NCBI RefSeq assembly: GCF_026247885.1
Contig: NZ_CP110921.1
Coordinates: 372,001 to 436,000 of the forward strand
Reading direction: 5' to 3'
Length of the DNA: 64,000 bases
Source: Methylococcus mesophilus
GTDB lineage: Bacteria > Pseudomonadota > Gammaproteobacteria > Methylococcales > Methylococcaceae
Each line of letters opens with the position of its first letter. The first letter of the stretch is position 1. Below are positions 46,284 to 54,353 of the stretch, piece by piece. The notes below the pieces were generated by a model. That model ran no database searches, was not told the origin of the DNA, and saw nothing but the letters and a program-made list of their open reading frames with translations. The position numbers were made by a program, and so were the translations under genes.

Positions 46284-46505
46284 ATGCGCACCGACCACCG
46301 CACGCCGCAATGCGAATGCCTCACCCGGCTCGGGGATCGCTGCACCATGCCCGGCACCTGGTTCCGCGAACTCCCGGACGGCCGGGAAGTCCGCATCTGC
46401 TCCACGCATGTACGTCTAGCCCGGCGCGTTTTCCGTCTCTTCTTCATTCCCGCGCCTGCTGCCGCCACCGGCACCGGTAACGCCCAGATACCGGGGAGAA
46501 CCTAA
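46284..46505 (+). CDS. Small Cys-containing inovirus protein
   Basis: 73 residues. CECLTRLGDRC at residues 10-20 and CSTH later suggest a small metal-binding fold; the C-terminus is Ala/Pro-rich. GAGGAGG lies 8 bases before the ATG, good evidence for translation. Function unknown; small zinc-like proteins are common in the early region of inoviruses. Confidence 0.55.
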   Translation: MRTDHRTPQCECLTRLGDRCTMPGTWFRELPDGREVRICSTHVRLARRVFRLFFIPAPAAATGTGNAQIPGRT

Positions 46506-46569
46506 CCCATGCTCCCCCAAACCCCCAGGATGCGCCCTCCCTTCGTTTCATCTACCTGCAACTCTTCCC

Positions 46570-46659
46570 CAGATCGGCGGGTCTTTTTTATTGCTTGGCG
46601 CTCGGGGCTTCCTCCGGCGTTTCGTGTCCGCCTCGGCCTGGGTGCTCCTGGGCCGGTTG
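46570..46659 (+). repeat. 90-bp direct repeat, copy 2
   Basis: Near-identical to 46048-46137. The terminator stem partner upstream is not duplicated, and one change (GGGTC for GGGCC) weakens the pairing, so this copy is not an obvious terminator. It precedes the small membrane protein gene at 46720. Confidence 0.9.
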
Positions 46660-46719
46660 TATCGGATCAATTCGTATCACTCCGCCTTGTTCTTCCGCTC
46701 ATCGAAGTCGAGGAAGTCC

Positions 46720-46902
46720 ATGCCTGAGCAATACCGCAAATCCTGGGAGCGTCTCGCGATGGCTGAAGAGGACTTCGAAGGCTTCATCGACCGTCGTCAG
46801 TGGTGCGCCCTGATCGGCGGGGTTTCCTTTGCTGTATCCCTGACACTTTCCCTGTTCGTATCGTTCCGGGCCTTAACCGGCGATTTGGGCTGTATCGGAT
46901 AG
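46720..46902 (+). CDS. Small single-span membrane protein of prophage
   Basis: 60 residues; acidic N-terminal half and one membrane span (ALIGGVSFAVSLTLSLFVSF). GAGGAAG is 5 bases before the ATG. Position before the replication genes. No family recognised. Confidence 0.5.
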   Translation: MPEQYRKSWERLAMAEEDFEGFIDRRQWCALIGGVSFAVSLTLSLFVSFRALTGDLGCIG

Positions 46903-46910
46903 GCGAGAAA

Positions 46911-47294
46911 ATGGAGGATCGCCCTGTGCAAGCTAATCCTCGCCTCATCACCTGCGGCCGTTGCGGCTCTCAAGTCTATCCTGGCGTCCGCATGGCCACC
47001 CGAATCCGTGAGGACTGGGGTTGGATGCAGCAGCAGCTCTGGCTGTTCGATTTCGCCGTTTGGGACGATGTTCTTATGGCCTACCGGAACCGCTTCATCC
47101 GCGCCCAGAACATCGCCCGGAAGGAAGGCAAGCCCGAACACCTTGCCGACGCCATGGGCCGCCGTGCCGCGAACTCCTGGCTCCTCGAGTCCCGCCCCAC
47201 GCCCGAACTTCCGCGTCAGACACCAGCCATGCTCCCCAACATCGTCATGGCGGAAAGCCGTTACGAAATCGTCGGAAAGGGAGACCTGCCGTGA
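46911..47294 (+). CDS. Prophage protein with N-terminal zinc knuckle
   Basis: 127 residues. CGRCGSQVYPGVRM at about 17-30 contains one CxxC; the rest is helical and Trp-rich (EDWGWMQQQLWLFDFAVWDD). Starts 8 bases after the previous gene with GGCGAG upstream; its stop overlaps the GTG of the next gene. Function unknown. Confidence 0.55.
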   Translation: MEDRPVQANPRLITCGRCGSQVYPGVRMATRIREDWGWMQQQLWLFDFAVWDDVLMAYRNRFIRAQNIARKEGKPEHLADAMGRRAANSWLLESRPTPELPRQTPAMLPNIVMAESRYEIVGKGDLP

Positions 47295-47482
47295 TTGACT
47301 GGCTAGCAACCTATCAACCCGCCAGCGAAGCCGAACGGCGCGAAAACGTCTTTTGCGTTCGCTGTGATCTTGCAGCCTCGCGCGTCCAGGTTGACCAGGA
47401 TGCCCGGATGGAATGCCGCTCCGGCGCTTTCGATCTGGGTTGCCCGGACTGCCCATTGAACAGCATGGACCAGCGAGGGTAA
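47291..47482 (+). CDS. Small Cys-rich prophage protein
   Basis: 63 residues from a GTG overlapping the previous stop (GTGA). Two pairs of Cys (FCVRC and GCPDC) could bind a metal ion. Begins VIDWL, the same as the replication protein that follows, hinting at a local duplication of the start region. Function unknown. Confidence 0.5.
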   Translation: MIDWLATYQPASEAERRENVFCVRCDLAASRVQVDQDARMECRSGAFDLGCPDCPLNSMDQRG

Positions 47483-47487
47483 CTCCG

Positions 47488-48534
47488 GTGATCGACTGGC
47501 TATCCCTTCATTGCCTGTACGACAACTTCCCGGACCCGCTGCCCGCCGTGAACTATCGGAACATGCTGCCCCAGCTCATGAAGTGGAACCCCGCGACAGG
47601 CGAAGTCGAATGGTGCAAGCCCACCATCGAATCGATTCGCTCCGACAGCCATCAAGTCACTGTCGCTGTAGCCGGGGACCGGATCAGCATTTGGGGCTCT
47701 CCGGCCCGCTCCATGGGCCTGCGTCACAACGTCTTCGGCAGCGCCGATATTGTTGAATGTGCCCTGGCTCATATCCGCGTCGCCCGCGAGCACCTTCCGT
47801 TCGAGCTGCCTGATATCGAGCATTGGTTCCCCAGCCGCATCGACGTTACCCACAATTACGATCTCGGCGGCCCGGTTGAAGTCCGCCAAGCGCTTACCTA
47901 TTTGCGTCAAGCGGACGGCGGACGTCTCAAGGTGAATTCCAAGTATGCGGAAACCGTGTATTGGAACGAAAACAGCACCATCAACGCCCGCAAAGCCTAC
48001 GCCAAGGGGAGTCATCTGGAATATCAGCTATCCAAAGGCCAGATTGACATCAGTCAAGAAGAACTCCAATACGCCCACCGGTTACTTCGCCTCGAAAACA
48101 AGCGCGGCAATGAATGGTGGCGTAGATTCCGTCAAAGCGGACGGGATTGGAAAACCGTCACGGAACAAGAGCTAAATGCAATACATCGGGAATCCTTCGA
48201 ATCGGTAATAGGCAAAGACAGCATCGAGGTAACGGAAATGGACAGTATTTTGGAACGGTTGAAAGAACTGAAAGATGAAAAGACCGGTAAGGCGATTTCG
48301 GAAGCTCGCGCCCTGGGTGCTTATCGCACCTGGGGTCTTATAAAGATGGTCGGAATGGAGGAAGCGAAAGCAAGTATGTCGGAACGTACGTGGCGTTATC
48401 ACAAAGCCATGCTTTTCGCTGCCGGCCTATCCTGGTCCGACTTCGCCGCCGGAAACGTCGTCCCATTCCGCCGCAAAACCATTCTCCTCGGCGAACCGGT
48501 TACCTCCTTCGAACAGCTCCGCAAAGCGGCCTAA
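47488..48534 (+). CDS. Phage replication initiation protein (gpII/RstA-like)
   Basis: 348 residues. Resembles the gene II/X family of filamentous phages: N-terminal VIDWLSLHCLYD, a HUH-like core with SRIDVTHNYDLGG and a Tyr/Lys-containing SKYAETVYWNENS, then the C-terminal domain (TWGLIKMVGMEEAKASMSERTWRYHKAML). It nicks the plus-strand origin to start rolling-circle replication. GTG start 5 bases after the preceding gene, with GAGGG upstream; a longer version starting at 47413 reads through that gene. Confidence 0.8.
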   Translation: MIDWLSLHCLYDNFPDPLPAVNYRNMLPQLMKWNPATGEVEWCKPTIESIRSDSHQVTVAVAGDRISIWGSPARSMGLRHNVFGSADIVECALAHIRVAREHLPFELPDIEHWFPSRIDVTHNYDLGGPVEVRQALTYLRQADGGRLKVNSKYAETVYWNENSTINARKAYAKGSHLEYQLSKGQIDISQEELQYAHRLLRLENKRGNEWWRRFRQSGRDWKTVTEQELNAIHRESFESVIGKDSIEVTEMDSILERLKELKDEKTGKAISEARALGAYRTWGLIKMVGMEEAKASMSERTWRYHKAMLFAAGLSWSDFAAGNVVPFRRKTILLGEPVTSFEQLRKAA

Positions 48535-48605
48535 ATTCCGTGAATGTGTCAACGCCGCGCATATTCATGTAACGGCAACAGCGGCCATATGGGTATAGGT
48601 GAAAT

Positions 48606-48905
48606 ATGAAAATCGTGGTGGAAAATACGGCAATTCGATCGCGTTCCGGCATCTCCAGCAAAACCGGCAAACCCTGGGAAATGCACGAACAGTCCGCGCT
48701 ATTGCGCGGCGAACGTGTCATGGGTGAAATCCGGCTCGATGTCGAAGCCCCGGACAAACCCTATCCGGTCGGTGAATATGAAATTGACTTTGAGCGCTCC
48801 ATCGGCATCGGTGCCTATGGATCGATCACCTTCCGGCCCGTACTCAAGGCGGTTGAGGCCAAGGCGGCTTCATCCGTATTTCAGAAAACTGGAACGGCGG
48901 GGTAA
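48606..48905 (+). CDS. Phage ssDNA-binding protein (gpV-like)
   Basis: 99 residues, the size and position of gene V products: IRSRSGISSKTGKPWEMHEQ near the start, then beta-rich GEIRLDVEAPDKPYPVGEYEID. Such proteins coat the single-stranded genome before packaging. Located between the replication protein and the major coat gene, as in other inoviruses. Confidence 0.75.
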   Translation: MKIVVENTAIRSRSGISSKTGKPWEMHEQSALLRGERVMGEIRLDVEAPDKPYPVGEYEIDFERSIGIGAYGSITFRPVLKAVEAKAASSVFQKTGTAG

Positions 48906-48978
48906 AACTTTTTCAGCATTCCGGGATAGTCCCGGATATTCTCGACGCGAAAGCGTCATACAACCAAAGAGGTGTTAT

Positions 48979-49176
48979 ATGTCCAAAGTGAAAAATGTTG
49001 TGGTGGCAACCGGTGCGGGTTTGACGGTTGCCGCTGGTAACGCAATGGCGGCTGTCCCGACCGAGGTCACCACGGCGCTTTCTGATGCTCAGACTGATGG
49101 CACGAAGGTTGCCGGTTTGGTTCTGGTCGTCATCATCGCCATTGCGGCCTTCAAGTATATTCGGAAGGCGCTTTAA
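48979..49176 (+). CDS. Major coat protein (gpVIII-like)
   Basis: 65 residues: basic signal peptide ending AGNAMA, then a mature protein of about 41 residues with an acidic amphipathic N-terminus, membrane span (VAGLVLVVIIAIAAF) and a basic tail KYIRKAL. This is the classic pVIII layout. AGAGGTG lies upstream, and a terminator follows, as expected for the most highly expressed gene. Confidence 0.88.
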   Translation: MSKVKNVVVATGAGLTVAAGNAMAAVPTEVTTALSDAQTDGTKVAGLVLVVIIAIAAFKYIRKAL

Positions 49177-49185
49177 TTCGGCGCG

Positions 49186-49217
49186 GCCCATCACTGCAGG
49201 GGTGGGCTGTTTTTTTC
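49186..49217 (+). terminator. Terminator after the major coat gene
   Basis: GCCCA (49186-49190) pairs with TGGGC (49203-49207), followed within two bases by a run of eight T. Same position as the central terminator of Ff phages, which lowers expression of the downstream minor coat genes. Confidence 0.75.
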
Positions 49218-49288
49218 TGGGGGTTATCGTGGGTATCCTTTACCGTGGCTATTGTTATGATTCGGCGACTACGGTGGGATCTGTCGTC

Positions 49289-49558
49289 ATGTCTGAGCAG
49301 GTTCGGGATGGCAGTTGGCCTTGGTATGTCTCGGGCTTTACGGTCGGTGCAGACTCTACGATTTATTCCTTAACGGTGATTAGTGGTGGCGTACTTCGAA
49401 CGTCGCAAATCTCCGTTCCTTTGGTGACTTGTTCTCCCGTGGGTCCGGCATCGAATTGGAGCGGACTATCTGTTTTGGATGTGACTCAGGTATCGTGGTT
49501 GGTCGTCGCTGTTTTGGTTTCGGCCTGGGCGATCAAATCTATTCGGAGGGCGTTGTGA
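49289..49558 (+). CDS. Minor coat-like membrane protein
   Basis: 89 residues from ATG (GGTGGGA 9 bases upstream); a GTG at 49229 with GGGGGT upstream would give 110. The C-terminus WLVVAVLVSAWAIKSIRRAL is very like the end of the major coat (AFKYIRKAL), so it may be packed into the virion with the same membrane orientation. N-terminal part is polar and Ser/Thr-rich. Function unassigned. Confidence 0.6.
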   Translation: MSEQVRDGSWPWYVSGFTVGADSTIYSLTVISGGVLRTSQISVPLVTCSPVGPASNWSGLSVLDVTQVSWLVVAVLVSAWAIKSIRRAL

Positions 49559-49632
49559 TTGTTTCCGATTTCTACCTTATCGCGTTATTCATCGCTATCG
49601 TGGGGGCTGCGTGGATTCTCGTGTCGCCCTGA
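49555..49632 (+). CDS. Very small hydrophobic protein (gpIX-like)
   Basis: 25 residues starting with a GTG that overlaps the previous stop (GTGA), preceded by GGAGG. Nearly all membrane span (YLIALFIAIVGAAWIL). Size and place match the tip proteins gpVII/gpIX of filamentous phages. Confidence 0.55.
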   Translation: MIVSDFYLIALFIAIVGAAWILVSP

Positions 49633-51035
49633 CTTGCCTCGTTTGGGGTTTGATTTTCGTTCTCGCCCCGGCTCGCGCGGAGACTGTTGACTACTACGAA
49701 CCGGGTGATCCGGGCGCGTCGAATCTTCTCGGACCGACCTCGCTTTGGTCGAAACTGGTGGACGGCCTCACGACCACATGGGAACAGTCAGACACCGGAA
49801 GCGTCGCGGTCGATCAGGCTGCGCTCGGGGTGGCCGGTGCTGTGGCCGGTTCGGCTCGGATACTTCAGGCAGTCGATAACGAAGGGTATACGGGTTATGG
49901 CCATAAGGTTGCGATTCCATCCGGTGTTGAGGGAATTCCTCCGATTGAGGGCGAATTTCGGCGCTTGGTTGATCATGCGACTCTCGCAAAGACGGCCTTG
50001 GCTTTTATGCGCCGTGGTAACCCGGCGCTGCTTTTGGGGGTTAGCGCCTTTGCGGAGTGGCTTGCATCCTCTGATTTCGAATGGGACAGTGTGGAGGAAT
50101 CGTTGGTTAAAGTGCGTACTACTCCATCCGGTCCGCCGAGTCTGGATAAGGTTTATTTCTGTGATGGTTCGAATATTCCCGTTTCTTCGCATGCAGCCTC
50201 TTGTTCTTGTTCGGACGGTCATGTGAACGGTCGTGAGGCTTCTTGGAATGCAGGTATTTGCGAAGACGATGCCGGTCACCAGTGGCAGACGCGTTCGGAC
50301 ACTGCGCGTCCGACCAATTGCCCGTCCGGGTACGGCTGGAATGATGGTACGTCCCGCTGTGACTCGCTTCCGCTTAAGGAAAAGGTACCTGATAGTGTGG
50401 CGATTCCGCAGCTGGCTTCTCATCCTTCGTCCCAACCGGAAAATATCCTCAGTACGATTGCGCTGACGGGTACTCTGGGTGAGTTCTATTACGTCCCGAA
50501 ACCGTTTGGCAAATGGTTGACCGATCCGTTTGGTCAAACCAAGACTCAGGTCAAGGGTAAACCGGTAACGACCGCGAATCCGGATGGTTCGACCAGCACG
50601 AAAACCCCGACCGTCGATGTGGAATACCCGAAGGGGCCGGATGGCAAGTCGGACGGGAAGGTTAAGACTAAGCCCGGCACGCAAGTCACGACTTGCACGG
50701 CGTCGGGCAGTTGCACGACTACCAACACCGATTATTCCGGCTCGGATGTGGTCCAGTGTGACAAATATCCGGATAGCCTCGGCTGCGCCAAGCTCGGCGA
50801 TCCTGGCCAGCCGACGCAATTGCAAACCAAAGACAATAAGGACCTGTTCAACCCGGTCGGCCTGGGCGGGGCCGCGGGGTGTCCTGCGCCGCTGTCCGGA
50901 TCCTTCCTCGGTCAAGCCTTCACGATCTCCTATGATCCCGTGTGCCAGTTCGCCAGTGGTATTCGTTTCGTGGTGCTGGCGATCGCTTGGGTGTCGGCGG
51001 GCTGGATATTGTTCGGCACGTTGAAGGGGGCGTGA
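49611..51035 (+). CDS. Adsorption/attachment protein (gpIII-like, TspB-related)
   Basis: 474 residues from a GTG with GGGGGC upstream, overlapping the previous small gene by 22 bases. Signal peptide (ALTCLVWGLIFVLAPARA), Thr/Lys-rich low-complexity middle (about 310-370), and a C-terminal anchor after CPAPLSGSFLGQAF...CQFASGIRFVVLAIAW, similar to neisserial TspB-type proteins. It would bind the host pilus and TolA. Codon and GC content are lower than in the host genes. Confidence 0.75.
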   Translation: MDSRVALTCLVWGLIFVLAPARAETVDYYEPGDPGASNLLGPTSLWSKLVDGLTTTWEQSDTGSVAVDQAALGVAGAVAGSARILQAVDNEGYTGYGHKVAIPSGVEGIPPIEGEFRRLVDHATLAKTALAFMRRGNPALLLGVSAFAEWLASSDFEWDSVEESLVKVRTTPSGPPSLDKVYFCDGSNIPVSSHAASCSCSDGHVNGREASWNAGICEDDAGHQWQTRSDTARPTNCPSGYGWNDGTSRCDSLPLKEKVPDSVAIPQLASHPSSQPENILSTIALTGTLGEFYYVPKPFGKWLTDPFGQTKTQVKGKPVTTANPDGSTSTKTPTVDVEYPKGPDGKSDGKVKTKPGTQVTTCTASGSCTTTNTDYSGSDVVQCDKYPDSLGCAKLGDPGQPTQLQTKDNKDLFNPVGLGGAAGCPAPLSGSFLGQAFTISYDPVCQFASGIRFVVLAIAWVSAGWILFGTLKGA

Positions 51036-51036
51036 A

Positions 51037-51315
51037 ATGGGTACGCTCGCTCAACTGTTGATCGGTCTGGCCTCGACCTTGCCGGGTAAAGTGCTCTCGG
51101 CTTTAGGTATCGGCTGGCTGACCTTTACCGGGATATCCGCCGCCGCCGATTCGGTCAAGGGAGGGCTGTTGTCCGCCTGGGGTTCGCTTCCGGGAGACAT
51201 CATGCTGCTGTTCGGCTTGGCCGGCGTCGATCAGGCGTTGGGGATCATCACCGGGGCTTTCGTGGCTAAAGCTGCTGTTTCCGCTCTGCCTAAGCTCGGG
51301 AAGCTGGTGTCATGA
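51037..51315 (+). CDS. Minor coat protein gpVI-like (DUF2523)
   Basis: 92 residues with three hydrophobic stretches (LIGLASTLPGKVLSALGIGW, IMLLFGLAGVDQALGIITGA). Immediately upstream of zot, overlapping it by an ATGA, exactly as in inoviruses with DUF2523 proteins. It caps the virion end with the adsorption protein. Confidence 0.75.
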   Translation: MGTLAQLLIGLASTLPGKVLSALGIGWLTFTGISAAADSVKGGLLSAWGSLPGDIMLLFGLAGVDQALGIITGAFVAKAAVSALPKLGKLVS

Positions 51316-52385
51316 TCACCGTCATCACCGGTTCGCCCGGCGCCGGCAAAACCGCCTTCGTGGTTAATGAGCTGGACAAGCTGCCCGAATCCCGCCCCTT
51401 GTTCGTGCATGCCGTGCCCGATCTCCAGGTTCCGCACGAAGCGATCTATTGCAAGTCCTCGCTGTGCTCGCATTGCAGTGAAGCCGACAAGCCGGAAGGG
51501 GCGCTTTGCGTCGAGGACTGGCCGAGCTGGGCGCCGATCGGGGCGATCCTCTTCATCGACGAGGTGCAACGGGTGTGGCGGCCGCGGGCGTCCGGCTCGG
51601 CGGTGCCGGAGTCGGTCGCAGCGCTGGAAACCCATCGTCATCGGGGCGTGGACTTTTTCTTGGTGTCGCAGGGGCCGCATCTGTTCGATGGCAACGTCCG
51701 CAAGCTGGTCAGCCGTCATGTGCATCTGGTGGCCAAGTGGGCCGGGCGGATTAGCTACGAATGGCCGGAGTGCAAGCAAAACACCGACATGGTGGGTGAT
51801 GCTGTAAAGCGGCCTTACAAGCTGCCTAAGCAAGTCTTCGGAAAATACAAGTCTGCGGAAGTCCACACCAAACAGAACCACGCGAAGCCTCTGGCTTTTT
51901 ATGCGTTGCTGGCAATGATCCCGGTCGGGGGATTCTTGGGTTACAAGGTCTATGCCCGCATTCAGGCGGCGATACATCCTGAGGAAATCAAGCCAACGGC
52001 TCCCGCCGCGGTCCCGGCTTCTCCGGCTTTGTCCGCTGTTCTTGCCGTTCCTGTTGCCGCGCCTGGTTCCCCGGTTCATGATTTTAAGCCGCGGGTGGAA
52101 GGCAGGCCGGAGACCGCGCCCGCTTATGATGGGCTTTACCGGGTGTCTCGGTCGCCCATCGTTATGGGTTGTGTTGGCACACCGGATTATTGCCGGTGTT
52201 TCACTGTCAAGGCGACGCGTGCCGAAGTCTCCGAGCCTTGGTGCCGTGCTTTCTTGCGCCGTGAGGTCTTCTATCCGTTCGAGGAAACGCGCATTCCGGT
52301 GCCGGCTGCGCCTGTTGCGGCGTCGGCGTCGCCTCCGGCCTTGGCGTCTTCGAGCGTGTCGTCGGTTTCGCCCGACCAGCAATAA
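51312..52385 (+). CDS. zot: Zot/gpI-like phage assembly ATPase
   Basis: 357 residues. Walker A GSPGAGKT (7-14), Walker B AILFIDEVQ, then FLVSQGPHLFDGNVRKLVSRH typical of Zot. A membrane span near 195-215 (FYALLAMIPVGGFLGYKVYA) is followed by a Pro/Ala-rich linker and a periplasmic domain with two Cys pairs (GTPDYCRCFTVKATRAEVSE, PWCRAFL). Morphogenesis protein that extrudes the phage through the envelope; toxin activity is known only for the V. cholerae relative. Confidence 0.9.
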   Translation: MITVITGSPGAGKTAFVVNELDKLPESRPLFVHAVPDLQVPHEAIYCKSSLCSHCSEADKPEGALCVEDWPSWAPIGAILFIDEVQRVWRPRASGSAVPESVAALETHRHRGVDFFLVSQGPHLFDGNVRKLVSRHVHLVAKWAGRISYEWPECKQNTDMVGDAVKRPYKLPKQVFGKYKSAEVHTKQNHAKPLAFYALLAMIPVGGFLGYKVYARIQAAIHPEEIKPTAPAAVPASPALSAVLAVPVAAPGSPVHDFKPRVEGRPETAPAYDGLYRVSRSPIVMGCVGTPDYCRCFTVKATRAEVSEPWCRAFLRREVFYPFEETRIPVPAAPVAASASPPALASSSVSSVSPDQQ

Positions 52386-52398
52386 CGGACGGGTGGAC

Positions 52399-52417
52399 GG
52401 GGCCGCGTAGCGGCCCC
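52399..52417. terminator. Bidirectional hairpin between zot and DUF29 gene
   Basis: GGGGCCGC-GTA-GCGGCCCC, perfect 8-bp stem between convergent genes. No T-run, but the same hairpin (GGCCGC-TGC-GCGGCC at 55382-55396) is retained in the inverted remnant, so it is a conserved part of this phage type. Confidence 0.6.
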
Positions 52418-52482
52418 GGACGCCCGAACGTATTGCGTGTCGGTCGTTGAGTTTTCAGCGATGATAAGCTTAGGCCGGCCAA

Positions 52483-52917
52483 TCACTCTGGCCAGAAATC
52501 TGGGTTTAAGACTTCGGATTCCTCCCACTCGCAAGAAGCTGGGAACGTGTCTTCGAGGAGTGCGGTTTCGTCGGCTGCCAGTTCTACCGCTTCAGGGTAT
52601 GCGTTCTCCAATTCGCTTTTCACGAAGCGTTTTAGGCTCGGGCTTTCTTTCAAGAGCCTGTCGATATCTCGTCTCTGTACTCGAATTGTTCCTTTCCAGC
52701 TCGACGATCTTTGATCGGGTTGGTACTTCCATTTCAGCAAATGCGCTATTAGCACTCGGAAGCGTCGATAAAGTTCTCTCTTGTAGTTCGCCACTTCTGC
52801 TTCCAGTTCCTCGAGTAAGTGTGCCTGGTCGACCAGCGCCAGCCGGCCGGATCGGATCAGCTCGGCCTGTTGCGTCAGCCAAGCCGCATGATCCGTGTCA
52901 TACAGATTTGCGCTCAT
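52483..52917 (-). CDS. DUF29-family protein
   Basis: 144 residues. YDTDHAAWLTQQAELIRSGR at the N-terminus and the helical ELYRRFRVLIAHLLKWKYQP...SSSWKGTIRVQRRDI block define DUF29; the C-terminus is acidic, ending DFWPE. Function of the family is unknown; DUF29 genes are common in cyanobacteria and mobile islands. Overlaps the KfrA-like gene by 20 bases, so they form one cassette behind zot. A fragment of a second copy lies at 55216-55314. Confidence 0.8.
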   Translation of the reverse strand: MSANLYDTDHAAWLTQQAELIRSGRLALVDQAHLLEELEAEVANYKRELYRRFRVLIAHLLKWKYQPDQRSSSWKGTIRVQRRDIDRLLKESPSLKRFVKSELENAYPEAVELAADETALLEDTFPASCEWEESEVLNPDFWPE

Positions 52918-53608
52918 TACGTTTCTCCGGAGATTTTTGGGTTTTGGCAGGGGAGGGTAGCGCCATCAACAATTCCAGCTTACCACGGAGTTCGGCGGCG
53001 GCCTCGATGGCCTTCCGGGCGTCATCGCTTGCTGTCTTCTCTCGCTCCTTGTAGAACTCGATCTCCCGCGCCGCCTGTTCCAGTCGGGCTTGTGCGGCCT
53101 GCTCTCCGACACGGGCGGCTTGGCATTCCCGCTCGGCTTTTTCCCGCTTGGCGGTTTCTTCCTGTTGCAGGTCCGCATGACTCTTAGCTTGCTCGTCCAT
53201 CCGTGCCGCGTGCTCCTTCACGCTGTCGAGTTCTTCCCTCAGATCCGCGATAACGCCTTCCAGCCTCGCATTTTCCTCGGCCAGCTCGTCCCGCTCACGC
53301 CGAACCTCGGCCAGCTCTGCCTCGAGGTCGTTCTTTGCCTGTTGGACTTGGATACGAATCTCCGTGAGCAATGCCGCTTGCAATCCGCTGGGCAGCGTCA
53401 GTTCTGTCGGCGTTGTGGCGGGCGTACGTCCATCCTTCCACGCCTTCAAATGCGCCTGGATCGTCCCTAGGCTGCCCACGCCCAGCCGTTCACGTATCCC
53501 GCGTAAGGTCGGTGTCCCGCCTTCGGCTGCGATCTTCTCCGCGACGGCTGCGACCGTCTCAAAGCCTACGCCCTGCCGACCTGGTTTCTTCAGTTCGATC
53601 ACGTTCAT
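52898..53608 (-). CDS. KfrA-like DNA-binding coiled-coil protein
   Basis: 236 residues. N-terminal KfrA-type HTH (FETVAAVAEKIAAEGGTPTL, GVGSLGTIQAHLKAWK) followed by a long continuous coiled coil rich in Glu/Arg/Ala (about 80-215). KfrA of IncP plasmids is a self-repressing partition-associated protein. Six GATATG words upstream (53677-53759) are likely operators. An unusual gene for a filamentous phage; it may support stable maintenance of the replicative form (inference). Confidence 0.8.
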   Translation of the reverse strand: MNVIELKKPGRQGVGFETVAAVAEKIAAEGGTPTLRGIRERLGVGSLGTIQAHLKAWKDGRTPATTPTELTLPSGLQAALLTEIRIQVQQAKNDLEAELAEVRRERDELAEENARLEGVIADLREELDSVKEHAARMDEQAKSHADLQQEETAKREKAERECQAARVGEQAAQARLEQAAREIEFYKEREKTASDDARKAIEAAAELRGKLELLMALPSPAKTQKSPEKRNERKSV

Positions 53609-53676
53609 GGCAATGTCCTCGAGCTCTGGCGGGTGTCGGCCTATCCGTCACCCTTGATATATAGCATAGCAGATAC

Positions 53677-53759
53677 GATATGATATGCCAAGGACAATAC
53701 GATATGAAATGTTATGATATGTAATGATCCTATATCATTGAGATGATATGAGTGATATG
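53677..53759. promoter_or_regulatory. Cluster of GATATG repeats upstream of kfrA-like gene
   Basis: GATATG occurs at 53677, 53682, 53701, 53716, 53745 and 53754, all in one orientation, within an AT-rich 100-base stretch that contrasts with its GC-rich surroundings. Likely operator or iteron array bound by the KfrA-like protein, ahead of its start at 53608. Confidence 0.6.
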
Positions 53760-53760
53760 G

Positions 53761-54290
53761 TATCGGCGCTACGAAACCGCGACGAAGGGCAGGGCACTGA
53801 CCAGGTCGTCGGCCTCCTGACCGTCTCCGCCCCTGGTCCTTGCCGGCCCGCTGCCGCCCTGACGCGTCATCCGCCCGTTTCGGTCAATCCCAAGCCTATC
53901 CGCGCCTAAGCGGACGCTCTTAAATCACCTTGCCGGTCAACGAACGTCGCCCCGGCCGCGTTCCCGGACAGCTCGACGGCATACAGATAACTGACGGTGC
54001 AAGGCGCGGAGCGCCACCGACGTGCAGGAATCGAAGCAATGGGATCTGAGCGTAGCGAAGCCGGGAAGGCGATCCGCACGCCTCGGCAGTGACGAAAGCC
54101 CTCGGCCTTATCGCTCTCGCTCTTGCTCTGGCTTGTATCCCAATCATGCCGGCAGGAAGCCGGCACCGAGTTCAATCTAAGGCGCAGGGATTGCGCGGCC
54201 AACTCGAGCTTTTCGGGAAGTTCGCTCTTGGCTCTTCGAGGGGTTCGCGGTTGCCCTTCGAGCAGCTGCTTTTGCCCTTCCGCTCTTCGG
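53761..54290. other. Non-coding stretch of the prophage
   Basis: I see no convincing gene. Short frames on both strands (for example 53906-54343 minus and 54089-54358 plus) lack ribosome binding sites and family motifs and overlap each other. It probably belongs to the large intergenic region that carries the phage origin at its right end. Confidence 0.5.
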
Positions 54291-54294
54291 AAAG

Positions 54295-54353
54295 TTATCC
54301 ACAGGGGGTCAGAAGTGGGGGTAATAACCCCCACTTCCGGCAATGGTTGCCGG
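54295..54353 (+). other. Origin-like region: DnaA box and two hairpins
   Basis: A perfect DnaA box TTATCCACA (54295-54303) is followed by an 11-bp perfect hairpin, GAAGTGGGGGT (54312-54322) with ACCCCCACTTC (54327-54337), loop AATA, and by a second one, CCGGCAA (54337-54343) with TTGCCGG (54347-54353), then a T-run. Stacked hairpins in the large intergenic region are typical for the plus/minus origins and packaging signal of filamentous phages. The T-run also allows a terminator reading. Confidence 0.6.

Noticed and set aside
53677..53759. CRISPR-like array
   Set aside because: The repeated unit is only six bases and the spacing is irregular; it fits an operator or iteron cluster. No CRISPR array is seen anywhere in the window.
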